Made by a program: the position numbers and the translations under genes
Source of the DNA: Streptosporangium subroseum
GTDB taxonomy: Bacteria > Actinomycetota > Actinomycetes > Streptosporangiales > Streptosporangiaceae
Length of the DNA stretch: 64,000 bases
Assembly (NCBI RefSeq): GCF_900188345.1
Contig: NZ_FZOD01000001.1
Span: 248,001 to 312,000, forward strand
Direction: 5' to 3'
Notes under the pieces: model-generated
Seen by the model: the letters and a program-made list of their open reading frames with translations, nothing else
Told to the model about the DNA's origin: nothing
Database searches by the model: none
Shown: positions 18,275-26,465 of the stretch, piece after piece
Layout: the number at the start of each line of letters is the position of its first letter
Numbering within the stretch: the stretch's first letter is position 1

Positions 18275-19726
18275 TCACTTCGCCTCGGCGCCGACGACGT
18301 CGCGGGGGGACGGCAGGACCGGCGCCGCGTCGTCGGCGCGGGCCGCACGGCCGGCGGTGGGCACGAGGAGCGCCGCCGCGACGGCGGTGAGGGAGAGCAC
18401 CGCGAGCGTCGCGAAACCGTGGGTGTATCCGGCTTCGTGCGGCAGCCCGTTCGACTGCAGGTCGCCGGTGACGATGCTGCTCATCACCGCGGCCCCGATC
18501 GAGCCGCCGATGGTACGGATGTTGGCGTTCATCCCGGCCGCGGCACCCGTCTGCTGTGCCGGCACGCTCTTCACGATCAGGTTTGTCATGGACGAGAACG
18601 CCAGGCCGATGCCGAGCCCGAACACGCCCGCGGCGACGCCGATCTGCCAGCGCTCGTCATGGGCCGCGGCGAGCGCGGCGCAGGCGAGAACGCCGAACGC
18701 GGAGCCGGTGGCGAGCTGCGCCTTGAGGCTGAACACTCTCTCCACGCGCCCGCTGAGAATGCCCGCGACGAACATGGTCACAAGCATCGGCAACATCAGC
18801 AGGCCCGCTTCGGTGATGCTCGCCCCGAATCCGTAGCCCGAGATCGTCGGGGTCTGCACGAACTGCGGGAGGAACCCGTACACGGCGAACATCGCGGCCC
18901 CGAAGAGCAGCGCGGCGAGGTTGGTGGTCCACACCGCGGGCAGCCGCATCATGCGCATGTCGATGAGCGGATTGGCCGAGCGGGCCTCGGCGACGGCCCA
19001 GGCGGCGAAGACGACGACCGCGACCGCCAGCAGGCCGATGACCTTGGGAGAGCTCCAGCCCCATACCGGCGCCTCGCTGAGCGGCAGCAGCAGAGCGACG
19101 AGCCAGCCCGACAGCAGGAGGGTGGCGAGCCAGCTGATCCGGCCCGGGGTCCGGACCGGTGACTCGGGGACGAACAGGTACGCCGCCACGGCCGTCAACG
19201 CGACGACGACCATGGGAATCCAGAACAGCCAGCGATAGCCGAGGGCATTGACGATCGGCCCGGCGAGCACGATGCCCAGGCCTCCGCCCGCCGCGATGAG
19301 GGCCGACATCGCCCCGATGGCCGACGGCACCCGTATCCGGGGGAACTCGTCGCGAATGATCCCGAACGAGAGGGGGAAAACGGCCCCGCCGACGCCCTGG
19401 ATGACGCGGGCGACGATGAGCACGCCGATGTTGGGTGCGATCGCGGCAAGCAGGCAGCCGACGGCGAGTCCCACGAGGGCGATGACGAGCACCCGTTCCT
19501 TGCCGACCATGTCACCGACCCGCCCCAGGATCGGAGTGCAGATCGACGCGGAGAGCAGGTAGGCGATCAGCACCCAGGTCACGGTGCTCTGGGAGGTGTG
19601 CAGGTCCTGCTGGATCGTGGAGAGTACCGGGCTGATGAGCGACTGCATCATCGAGAAGAACCCGGCGCCGGCCGCGAGAACCACGAAGGTCAACTGATAG
19701 GTGGTACGTCTGGTGGTCGAAGCCAC
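18275..19726 (-). CDS. MFS drug transporter, DHA2 (14-helix) type
   Basis: About 483 residues with fourteen hydrophobic segments; LGRVGDMVGKERVLV is the loop 2-3 signature and RVIQGVGGAVFPLSFG the motif C-like region of EmrB/QacA exporters. The likely start is GTG at 19724-19726, preceded by GGAG at seven bases; upstream ATGs at 19738 and 19768 lack ribosome sites. It diverges from a TetR regulator across an intergenic region packed with operators, so TetR-controlled drug efflux is likely. Confidence 0.85.
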   Translation of the reverse strand: MASTTRRTTYQLTFVVLAAGAGFFSMMQSLISPVLSTIQQDLHTSQSTVTWVLIAYLLSASICTPILGRVGDMVGKERVLVIALVGLAVGCLLAAIAPNIGVLIVARVIQGVGGAVFPLSFGIIRDEFPRIRVPSAIGAMSALIAAGGGLGIVLAGPIVNALGYRWLFWIPMVVVALTAVAAYLFVPESPVRTPGRISWLATLLLSGWLVALLLPLSEAPVWGWSSPKVIGLLAVAVVVFAAWAVAEARSANPLIDMRMMRLPAVWTTNLAALLFGAAMFAVYGFLPQFVQTPTISGYGFGASITEAGLLMLPMLVTMFVAGILSGRVERVFSLKAQLATGSAFGVLACAALAAAHDERWQIGVAAGVFGLGIGLAFSSMTNLIVKSVPAQQTGAAAGMNANIRTIGGSIGAAVMSSIVTGDLQSNGLPHEAGYTHGFATLAVLSLTAVAAALLVPTAGRAARADDAAPVLPSPRDVVGAEAK

Positions 19727-19900
19727 AAAGATCTCCATTTTACGGTTAAGAGACTCGTTTCCAGGCATGCGTGTTCAGGGAGCCTGAAAACGAGGTTGAT
19801 CCGATCTGCCGGGCACCCGATTCCCGGGGCCGGTCTTCACGGGGAACGCGGGATGTCGAAAGGAGCTTCGCCCACCCGTTCGTGATGGATGTAAAGTATT

Positions 19901-19964
19901 CGGAGGCTCTCCTCCGAATAATAGCGGAGGGGCACCTCCACAAAGTAGCGGAGGAATGCCTCCG
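19901..19964. promoter_or_regulatory. Three TetR operators in a 24-bp array
   Basis: Inverted repeats of form CGGAGGNNNNCCTCCG lie at 19901-19916, 19925-19940 (last base A) and 19949-19964, starting exactly 24 bp apart. Spacers 1 and 2 end in AATAG or AGTAG. The block is between the divergent MFS and TetR genes and ends about 30 bp before the TetR start. This fits cooperative binding of the encoded repressor. Confidence 0.8.
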
Positions 19965-19994
19965 TTTGCAAGCGAGTAAGGGAGGCACCTCTCC

Positions 19995-20642
19995 ATGAGA
20001 AGTGCGGAGCAGGTTTCCGAGGTCTTCTCGCGGCGCCCCAAGCGCGCCGACGCCCGGCGCAACTACGAGACGCTGATCTCCGCGGCACGCGAGGCCTTCG
20101 CCGAAGACGGCGTGTCAGCCTCGCTGGAGGACATCGCCCGCCGCGCACACGTCGGCATCGGCACGCTGTACCGGCACTTCCCCACCCGACAGGACCTGTT
20201 CGAAAGCGTCTACGTCGACGAGGTCGAAGCCCTCTGCCGCACCGCCGGCGACCTCGCCGACCAGCCCCCCTGGGACGCCCTCGCCGGCTGGCTGCACCGC
20301 TTCGTCCGCTACACCGCCACCAAACGCGCCCTCGCCGAGGCGCTCAACCGTGACTCCGAGCTCTTCCGCACCTGCCGTACGGAGGTCCACGCCGCGGGTG
20401 AGCCGTTGCTGCGGCGAGCCCAGCGGGCGGGCACCGCGCGAACAGACGCGAGCTTCGACGACGTCATGCACCTCGTCGGCGGGATCACCATGATCCACTT
20501 CGCCGAGCCCGGGCAGCTCGAACGCGTCGTCGGCATGGCCCTCAACGGACTGCGTCCCCAGCCGCCGAGCAGTGATCAGGAGTCCAGGGCAGCTTCTTCC
20601 GTGGCTTCCGTGTCTTCTGCGACTTCCGTGGTGTCGAGGTAG
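19995..20642 (+). CDS. TetR/AcrR family repressor
   Basis: 215 residues. The N-terminal DNA-binding domain (residues 16-65) contains the helix-turn-helix VSASLEDIARRAHVGIGTLYRHFPTR. The C-terminal ligand domain is of the AcrR/SbtR-like type. The ATG at 19995 follows GGGAGG. The last 20 residues are Ser/Ala/Val repeats encoded in DNA that overlaps the convergent gene at 20576. It probably represses the divergent MFS pump and itself through the 24-bp operator array. Confidence 0.88.
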   Translation: MRSAEQVSEVFSRRPKRADARRNYETLISAAREAFAEDGVSASLEDIARRAHVGIGTLYRHFPTRQDLFESVYVDEVEALCRTAGDLADQPPWDALAGWLHRFVRYTATKRALAEALNRDSELFRTCRTEVHAAGEPLLRRAQRAGTARTDASFDDVMHLVGGITMIHFAEPGQLERVVGMALNGLRPQPPSSDQESRAASSVASVSSATSVVSR

Positions 20643-21445
20643 CCACAGGGAAGCAGATCCTCCGGCTCGGAGATCTGAAAGCCCCACATGTCGGTCACCT
20701 GACCTCTGAAGGCGTCCACGACCGCGAGAGCCAGCGCGCCGATCTCGAGCATGGCCTCGTCCCCTGACAGGAGGATCGTGCCGTCGGCGTCCTCGAAGGG
20801 ACGCACGTCGACCTTGACCAGCTGCTTCGCGTACGGCATCACGGCGTGCACGGCCGGAGGGATCTCGTACTCGTGGACGGCGGAGACCAGGATGTCGGCT
20901 CCGCCGTACATGTGAAGGTCTTCCTGGAGAAGATGGACGATTCCGTCGTCGAGCTCGGCGGGACCCGCCTGCTGCCAGCTCTGCTTGATGGAATCGGCGG
21001 GGCGCAGATGCCGTCGCAGCAGCGGGAGCATCTCCTCCGAAGGCGGCATCTCCCCGAGATAGGCGATCGGGCCCCGGGAGTCGTCCTCCGCGGGATCGCT
21101 CATCAGCCCCCTCGTCATCGACCAGCCGCCGAGACGGTAGGCGATCCCCTCCGCGAGGCCCTGGTCGAAACCGTTCACGGGCAGTGGGCCGTCGGCGACG
21201 ATCCGATGGGCCCAGAGCTGCTTCTCGTCCTGGATGCTCAGCTTGTGGAGCTGCGGCTCCGCCAGCTCCACGCCGGCCGTCACCCGGACCCCCGACACCA
21301 TGATGTCGTCGCCGTCGAAGTGCGCGCCGGGATCGGCAAGCTGGAGCATCTCCAGCAGGGCCGAGGGACTCGCCTCGGCGGGCAGCAGAACGGTGGGACC
21401 CGTACGTAGACGTCCGATAAAGAGGCGATCCGAGAACCAGCTCAT
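20576..21445 (-). CDS. Conserved hypothetical protein, 289 aa
   Basis: I do not recognise the family. The protein looks soluble, acidic and well folded, with regular hydrophobic spacing and codon use like neighbouring genes, for example VHAVMPYAKQLVKVDVRPF and LALAVVDAFRGQVTDM. The start is the ATG at 21443-21445, seven bases after AGGAG; the ATG at 21451 is too close to that site. The C-terminal 20 residues are Glu/Thr/Ala repeats and lie opposite the TetR 3' end (67-bp convergent overlap). Confidence 0.7.
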   Translation of the reverse strand: MSWFSDRLFIGRLRTGPTVLLPAEASPSALLEMLQLADPGAHFDGDDIMVSGVRVTAGVELAEPQLHKLSIQDEKQLWAHRIVADGPLPVNGFDQGLAEGIAYRLGGWSMTRGLMSDPAEDDSRGPIAYLGEMPPSEEMLPLLRRHLRPADSIKQSWQQAGPAELDDGIVHLLQEDLHMYGGADILVSAVHEYEIPPAVHAVMPYAKQLVKVDVRPFEDADGTILLSGDEAMLEIGALALAVVDAFRGQVTDMWGFQISEPEDLLPCGYLDTTEVAEDTEATEEAALDS

Positions 21446-21770
21446 GCCCATCTCCTCATGATCGAGAGGTGGCCGATGCTAGCCGGAACCTTCATGGTTG
21501 GCGATGCCTCTTTGCCGGTCCGTGACCCGATGCCGCGGATTTTCCGGCCCGCGGCCCCGCGGGATGTGCGATCCGTTTGCGCCCGCCCGTTCGGACGGCC
21601 CGTTTGTACCCGCTCGCCCGGACGGCCCGTTTGTGCCCGCTGCCCGGACGGCGACCTCGTGGTCGTCCCACGATGCGGCGAGCTCCTCGCTCGTGGCGGG
21701 CGGCCACGCGCTGATCACGCCGGCGGTCGGGAGGGAGGGCGTGCACCGGCCTTGCGGGGCGGTCGCGCTC
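21446..21770. other. Intergenic stretch with 27-bp repeats
   Basis: 325 bp between the hypothetical gene and the double-GNAT gene. It holds a three-unit tandem repeat (21573-21652). A minus-strand reading frame across it contains AGTNGPSGR-type nonapeptide repeats but has no credible start, so I do not call a gene. Confidence 0.45.
21573..21652. repeat. 27-bp tandem repeat, three units
   Basis: Units 21573-21599, 21600-21626 and 21627-21652 begin CCGTTTG and end CGGACGGC; the third is one base shorter, which would shift a reading frame and argues against a functional coding repeat. Confidence 0.75.
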
Positions 21771-22736
21771 TCAGGGAACCAGCGGGAGCGCGTGGGTGAC
21801 GGCGCGGTGGCCGATCTCGAAGCCCGCGCGGGTGTAGACGCCGAGGGCGCCGGTCGAGTTGTCCGCGTCCACGCCCAGCCCGGCCCTCTGGTAGCCCTGC
21901 GCGCGGAACTCGGCCAGGGCGTGGGCGAGCAGCGCGCTCGCCACCCCCCTGCCACGCCACTCGCGCAAGGTGCCGATGATCTGGATCCACGCCTCGCGGA
22001 TGCCGGTAGCCTCCGTGTCCGCTCCGTGGTAATGGGTGATCAGAATGCCCACGCTCGCCCCCGACTCGTCCTGGGCGACGAAGGAGCCCTCGGGCCGGAA
22101 GGCCTTCACTCCGATGATGGCCGCCCTCCAGGACTCCGCCGTGTGCTCGACGCTGCCCCAGTGGTCGACGAAGGAGAGGTTGCGCACCCCGCGAACGGCA
22201 TCCTCCAGGTCATCGCGGTAAGTGACGATCTTCAGCCCGTCGGGCAGAGAGTGCTCCGGCAGATCGGCGCTCAGATCACGGGTCATCTCGTGGAACCACC
22301 GGACCGGGCTCATGCCCACCGAGGCGGCCAGCGCTCTCGCGCCCTCGTTGCGGGAATCCGCGTGGAGGTGGAGTTCGAGCGGCTGCCCGGGGAAGCGGCG
22401 CTCGTGCAGCACCGGGGTGGCGCCGATCGCCCAGCCGAGCAGATGCCGGCCCAGACCCCGGCGACGGTATTCGGGGTGAACCCCGCCCCACAGGGACATC
22501 TGGTGGACCGAGGCGGCGGTGGGCCGGACCATGGTCACGCCGACCGCGACGAGCCGGCCGGAGTCCCACGCGGCCAGCGTGCCCTCGGCCCGATCGAGCA
22601 GGGGGTTGGCGAGAAGTTCGGCGAGGGCGTCCACGTCGTAGTTCTCCCCCGTCTGGTCCACATCCTCGATCGCGGCCAGCAGCTCCGCCCACGCATCGAT
22701 GTCGCCTGCGGTCAGCGGAACCCACTTCAGAGTCAT
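21771..22736 (-). CDS. Double-domain GNAT acetyltransferase
   Basis: 321 residues with two GNAT folds. The N-terminal domain has GGVHPEYRRRGLGRHLLGW (acetyl-CoA-binding motif A). The C-terminal domain has IIGTLREWRGRGVASALLAHAL and ends with NSTGALGVYTRAGFE, the classical motif B. Such tandem GNATs resemble MshD, mycothiol synthase, and several drug acetyltransferases; I cannot choose between them. The start is the ATG at 22736. Confidence 0.8.
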   Translation of the reverse strand: MTLKWVPLTAGDIDAWAELLAAIEDVDQTGENYDVDALAELLANPLLDRAEGTLAAWDSGRLVAVGVTMVRPTAASVHQMSLWGGVHPEYRRRGLGRHLLGWAIGATPVLHERRFPGQPLELHLHADSRNEGARALAASVGMSPVRWFHEMTRDLSADLPEHSLPDGLKIVTYRDDLEDAVRGVRNLSFVDHWGSVEHTAESWRAAIIGVKAFRPEGSFVAQDESGASVGILITHYHGADTEATGIREAWIQIIGTLREWRGRGVASALLAHALAEFRAQGYQRAGLGVDADNSTGALGVYTRAGFEIGHRAVTHALPLVP

Positions 22737-22884
22737 GGTCCCCGAGCATAGGAACGAATCTCCCCGGACCGCGACCCTTTTTCCCGCTCTGTCCTCGCCA
22801 TCTGATCGCGGGCCGATGCCCGTCCGCCGATGGGAACACGGGAACACCGCAGGTCCGTGCCCGCCCGCCGGTGGGAGCGCAGGA

Positions 22885-23676
22885 TCACACGGTGACATCA
22901 CTTCCGACGCCGAGAGGCAACCATCGGAAGCGGTCGCGGATGTCCTCCGGCGCGCTCGCGAGATCGTGCTCGATGGTCTCTCGCCCCTGGCGGAAGTGGG
23001 CCCATCCTTCGTAGTGGACGGGTATGGCGGTGTGCGGGCGCAGTAGGCGGCACAGCTCCACGCCCTGGCGTGCGGTCATGGTGTAGCGCACCGGGCCGGT
23101 CACCGGGAAGCGCACGCCGCCCAGGTGGAGCAGTACGGTGCCGACCCGAAGCCGGTCGGGCACCTGCCGCACACCCCGGTAGAGGACGGTGTCGCCCGAG
23201 ATCCACAGCACGCCGTGCTGCTGGCCGTCCCATTTCAGGGCGAAGCCGGTCACGTCACCGATGATCGGGTGGGACAGCGGCGGTCCGTGGCGGCCCGGAG
23301 TCGCGATGATCTCGATGCTCGGGCGTCCGGCCGCCTCCAGCCGCGTGGTCTCCCAGGGTGCCAGGCCTCGGGCGCCGCCGCCCAGGCGCCCGGCACCGGA
23401 CGGTGTGGTGACCACGACGCCCGCCGACGGCAGCAGGGCGCGTCCGGCGACGTCGAGGTTGTCGCCGTGGTGGTCGTGGGTGAGCAGGACCGCGTCGATC
23501 GGTGGGAGGTCGGCGGCGAGGACCGCGGGCCCGGCCACCTTGTGCGAGCTCGTGCCCCAGCCGAAGGAGTACTTGTGGCCCGGCGGGTCGAAGGTCGGGT
23601 CGGTCAGCAGCCGCCACGGCCCGACCTCGATCAGGGCGGTCGGGCCGCCGATGTGGGTGATGCGGACGTCGGTCAT
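22885..23676 (-). CDS. Metallo-beta-lactamase-fold hydrolase, UlaG-like
   Basis: 263 residues. The metal motif is LLTHDHHGDN (HxHxxD, about residue 66). GRHGPP near residue 130, SGDT near 162 and a late HYEGW complete the MBL ligand set. The opening MTDVRITHIGGPTALIEVG resembles UlaG/YcfH-type lactonases and phosphodiesterases. It is last in the minus-strand series of hydrolases that follows the LuxR-type regulator, 59 bp after the alpha/beta hydrolase. The substrate is unknown. Confidence 0.82.
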   Translation of the reverse strand: MTDVRITHIGGPTALIEVGPWRLLTDPTFDPPGHKYSFGWGTSSHKVAGPAVLAADLPPIDAVLLTHDHHGDNLDVAGRALLPSAGVVVTTPSGAGRLGGGARGLAPWETTRLEAAGRPSIEIIATPGRHGPPLSHPIIGDVTGFALKWDGQQHGVLWISGDTVLYRGVRQVPDRLRVGTVLLHLGGVRFPVTGPVRYTMTARQGVELCRLLRPHTAIPVHYEGWAHFRQGRETIEHDLASAPEDIRDRFRWLPLGVGSDVTV

Positions 23677-23735
23677 GCGCTGTTCCCTCCGGAGGGCAGG
23701 GCGGCCCCGCGGGGCCGCCCTGCCCGGTGGTCTGC

Positions 23736-24545
23736 TTAGCGGGCGTGCCTGAGGGCCCAGTCCAGGGCGTAGTCGGCGATCTCTTCCCAGCCCTCCTGCG
23801 CGGGAAGCAGGTGGGAGCGGCCCGCGTACTCCTTGACCTCGGTGACGGTGTCGGACGTGTAGTGCTTGGCGTTGGACCGCTGGATCTTGGGCGGCATCAG
23901 GTGGTCGTTCTCACCCGCGACGAACAGCAGGGGTGCCCGGTCGTCGTTGTGGTAGTCGACGTAGGTGTCGTCCTTGCCGGGGTGGATGTTGGCCAGCGCG
24001 CTGCCCCAGAAGACGTTGCCGGAGGCGGGGATGTGGTAGCGCTCGTACAGGGCGCGGGACTGGTCCTCGGAGAAGGTGTTGGTGAACGCGTATTGCCACT
24101 GCTCGAACGTGAACCCGACGGCCTTGTGCCGGTTGGCCGGATTCTTCAGGACCGGGAAGGTCGCTTTGATCTGCGACAGCGGGATGATCTGGACGCCTTC
24201 GGTGGGCGCGGAGTTGATCGCGACTCCGGCGGCGCCGTAGCCGTGGTCGAGCAGGATCTGGGTGAAGACGCCGCCCGCGGAGTGGCCCATGATGATCGGT
24301 TGGGCGTCGAGGCCGTCGATCAGCTTTTCCAGCGAGGCGATGATGGCGGGGACGGTGAGATTCTCGATCGGGGTGGGGTCGGCGTTGAGCGCCTCGACCT
24401 CGACCTCGAAGCCGGGATAGGCGGGGGCCAGCACCCGGTATCCCTTGCTCTCGTAGTGGGTGATCCAGTGCTCCCAGGATCGGGGTGTCACCCAAAAACC
24501 ATGGATCAGAACGATGGTGTCGGGAGGAGTGGACGCGGTGCTCAT
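23736..24545 (-). CDS. Alpha/beta hydrolase
   Basis: 269 residues, cytoplasmic, with no signal peptide. HGFWVTPRSWEHW carries the oxyanion-hole region, and the nucleophile elbow is GHSAGG (Ser about residue 96). The acid lies in VAGENDHLMPP and the catalytic His in AGRSHLL. It is related to esterase/lipase-type alpha/beta hydrolases found in soil actinobacteria. It is third in a run of minus-strand hydrolases behind the LuxR-type gene. Confidence 0.82.
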   Translation of the reverse strand: MSTASTPPDTIVLIHGFWVTPRSWEHWITHYESKGYRVLAPAYPGFEVEVEALNADPTPIENLTVPAIIASLEKLIDGLDAQPIIMGHSAGGVFTQILLDHGYGAAGVAINSAPTEGVQIIPLSQIKATFPVLKNPANRHKAVGFTFEQWQYAFTNTFSEDQSRALYERYHIPASGNVFWGSALANIHPGKDDTYVDYHNDDRAPLLFVAGENDHLMPPKIQRSNAKHYTSDTVTEVKEYAGRSHLLPAQEGWEEIADYALDWALRHAR

Positions 24546-24636
24546 GGATGATCCTTCCGGAGAGTCGGTGCCGGGTGGGCCGCGGGCCCGATGCCATGCG
24601 TGACGCGGGCCCGCGGCCGGTCAGTGGGCGGGAAGC

Positions 24637-25476
24637 TCAGCGGGTGGCGACGTAGGCGGCGACGATGACAGCCGTGGCGGCCGCGGGGTGGGAGATCATG
24701 ACGACGTGCGAGGAGCGGATCTCGGTGATCTTGCTACCGGCGCGCTTGGCCATGAAGCGCTGGACGGCCGGCGGGATGACCTTGTCCTGGGTGGGAATCA
24801 GGTACCACGACGGGATGGTCTTCCAGGCCGGGACTCCGCTGGGGCCGGCGAGCCCGCCGACGCTGCCGGGGCGCTGGGTGGCCGCCATGAGCCGGGTCTG
24901 GGATTCGGGCAGGTCGGCCGCGAAGACCGCACGGAACTTGGCCGCGTCGATGTAGCCGTCCTGGCCGAGGGTGCCGTCGGGCAGTGGGTAGGGGCGGGCG
25001 ATGAGGGCGGCGCCCAGCTCGCTGCCGGGGAACTGCCCGGCCAGCTGGAGCGCGCTCTCGCCCTCGTCGGGTGCGAAGGCCCCCAGGTAGACCAGCGCCT
25101 TGACATTGGCGTGCCCGCGTGCGGCGTTGGTGATCACGATGCCGCCGTAGGAGTGCCCGGCGAGGATGACAGGCCCGGGGATGGTGTCGAGGATGCTGGA
25201 GATGTAGGCGGCGTCACCGGCGGCGTCGCGCAGCAGGTTCGCCGGGGCGATGACGGGGAAGCCCGCCTTCTGCAGCAGGGCGATCGTGTCGTTGAAGCCC
25301 GAGGCGTCGGCGAACGCCCCATGGACCAAAACCACGGTGGGCTTGGCGCCGGTGGCGCTCGTGGCGGGGGTGGCGGCCGACGCCGACGCGGTGACGCCGG
25401 TCAAGCCGAGGAGCAGGACGAACGTCGCGAACAGTGCGGTCATGACGCGGCTGCGACGCGGTCGCTCAGAAAACAT
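24637..25476 (-). CDS. Secreted alpha/beta hydrolase
   Basis: 279 residues. A signal peptide of about 35 residues (basic RPRRSR, hydrophobic LFATFVLLLGL, ASASAA cleavage site) directs export. The catalytic domain has VVLVHGAFADASGF, nucleophile GHSYGG, LIPTQDKVIP for the acid and SSHVVMISHP for the His. This matches the EstA/salicylate-esterase-like group (Abhydrolase_6). It is the extracellular member of the three-hydrolase run. Confidence 0.85.
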   Translation of the reverse strand: MFSERPRRSRVMTALFATFVLLLGLTGVTASASAATPATSATGAKPTVVLVHGAFADASGFNDTIALLQKAGFPVIAPANLLRDAAGDAAYISSILDTIPGPVILAGHSYGGIVITNAARGHANVKALVYLGAFAPDEGESALQLAGQFPGSELGAALIARPYPLPDGTLGQDGYIDAAKFRAVFAADLPESQTRLMAATQRPGSVGGLAGPSGVPAWKTIPSWYLIPTQDKVIPPAVQRFMAKRAGSKITEIRSSHVVMISHPAAATAVIVAAYVATR

Positions 25477-25542
25477 GCGGGAGCTTCTCTTTCATTCGAT
25501 TTCGGGCATGCGAGCAGGGGCAGTGCGGACGGGGAGTGAGGC

Positions 25543-26367
25543 TCAGGAGTTGAGGAATTCGAGGAGGTCGGCGCCGAGCTGTTCCTTGTGGGTGTCGGTG
25601 ATGCCGTGCGGCGCGCCGGGATAGACCTTGAGGGTCGCGTTCTTGATCCGGGCGGCCGAGGCCTTGCCCCCGACCTCGAACGGCACGACCTGATCGTCGT
25701 CACCGTGGATGACGAGCGTCGGCACGTCGAAGGCGTCGAGGTCGGTACGGAAGTCGGTGGCGGAGAACGCCGCGATGCACTCGTAGGCGTTGCGGTGGCC
25801 CGCCTGCAGTCCCTGGAGCCAGAACGCGTCGCGCATTCCCTGCGAGGGGTCGGCCCCGGGGCGGTTGCCGCCGAAGAACGGCCCGTCGGCCAGGTCGCGG
25901 TAGAGCTGGGAGCGGTCGGCGAGGGAGCCGGCGCGGATGGCGTCGAACACCTCGATCGGCACCCCGCCGGGGTTGTCGTCGGTCTGGAGCATGAAGGGCG
26001 GCACGGCGGAGACGAGCACGATCTGGGCGATGCGCGCGGTCCCGTGCCTGCCGATGTAGCGGGCGACCTCGCCTCCGCCGGTGGAGAACCCGATGAGGGT
26101 GGCCTCGCGCAGGTCGAGCGTCTCGATGAGCGTGGCGAGGTCGTCGGCGTAGGTGTCCATCTCGTTGCCGTGCCAGGTCTGGGTGGAGCGTCCGTGGCCG
26201 CGGCGGTCGTGGGCGACGACGCGGTAGCCGTGGGAGGCCAGGAAGAGCATCTGGGCCTCCCAGCTGTCGGCGTTCAACGGCCAGCCGTGGCTGAGCACGA
26301 CCGGCCGGCCCTCACCCCAGTCCTTGTAGTAGATCTGCGCTCCGTCAGCGGCGGTGACGAATCCCAT
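25543..26367 (-). CDS. Non-haem chloroperoxidase-like alpha/beta hydrolase
   Basis: 274 residues. It shows the cofactor-free haloperoxidase pattern: [18 protein letters not shown] at the N-terminus, [12 protein letters not shown] at the oxyanion hole, nucleophile GFSTGGGEV (Ser about residue 96), [11 protein letters not shown] and GAPHGI for the acid and His. Such enzymes are perhydrolases/esterases. The ATG at 26365-26367 was chosen because the longer ORF upstream overlaps the LuxR gene in another frame. It is the first gene after the regulator (98-bp gap). Confidence 0.85.
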   Translation of the reverse strand: MGFVTAADGAQIYYKDWGEGRPVVLSHGWPLNADSWEAQMLFLASHGYRVVAHDRRGHGRSTQTWHGNEMDTYADDLATLIETLDLREATLIGFSTGGGEVARYIGRHGTARIAQIVLVSAVPPFMLQTDDNPGGVPIEVFDAIRAGSLADRSQLYRDLADGPFFGGNRPGADPSQGMRDAFWLQGLQAGHRNAYECIAAFSATDFRTDLDAFDVPTLVIHGDDDQVVPFEVGGKASAARIKNATLKVYPGAPHGITDTHKEQLGADLLEFLNS

Positions 26368-26465
26368 CGCGACTCCCTTTGGTGGGTGGATTGTCCGACG
26401 CCTTGATCCTCGATCAAGGAAGCATCGTTCGAACCCCGTGGAGCGCGTAGTCGTGAGCCCGGGGG

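Noticed and set aside
19973..19994. Fourth TetR operator after the array
   Set aside because: At the next 24-bp step the sequence loses the dyad; GGGAGG here is the ribosome site of the TetR gene.
21479..21955. Minus-strand frame containing AGTNGPSGR repeats
   Set aside because: It starts inside the GNAT gene in another frame, lacks a ribosome site, and the repeat unit lengths break the frame.
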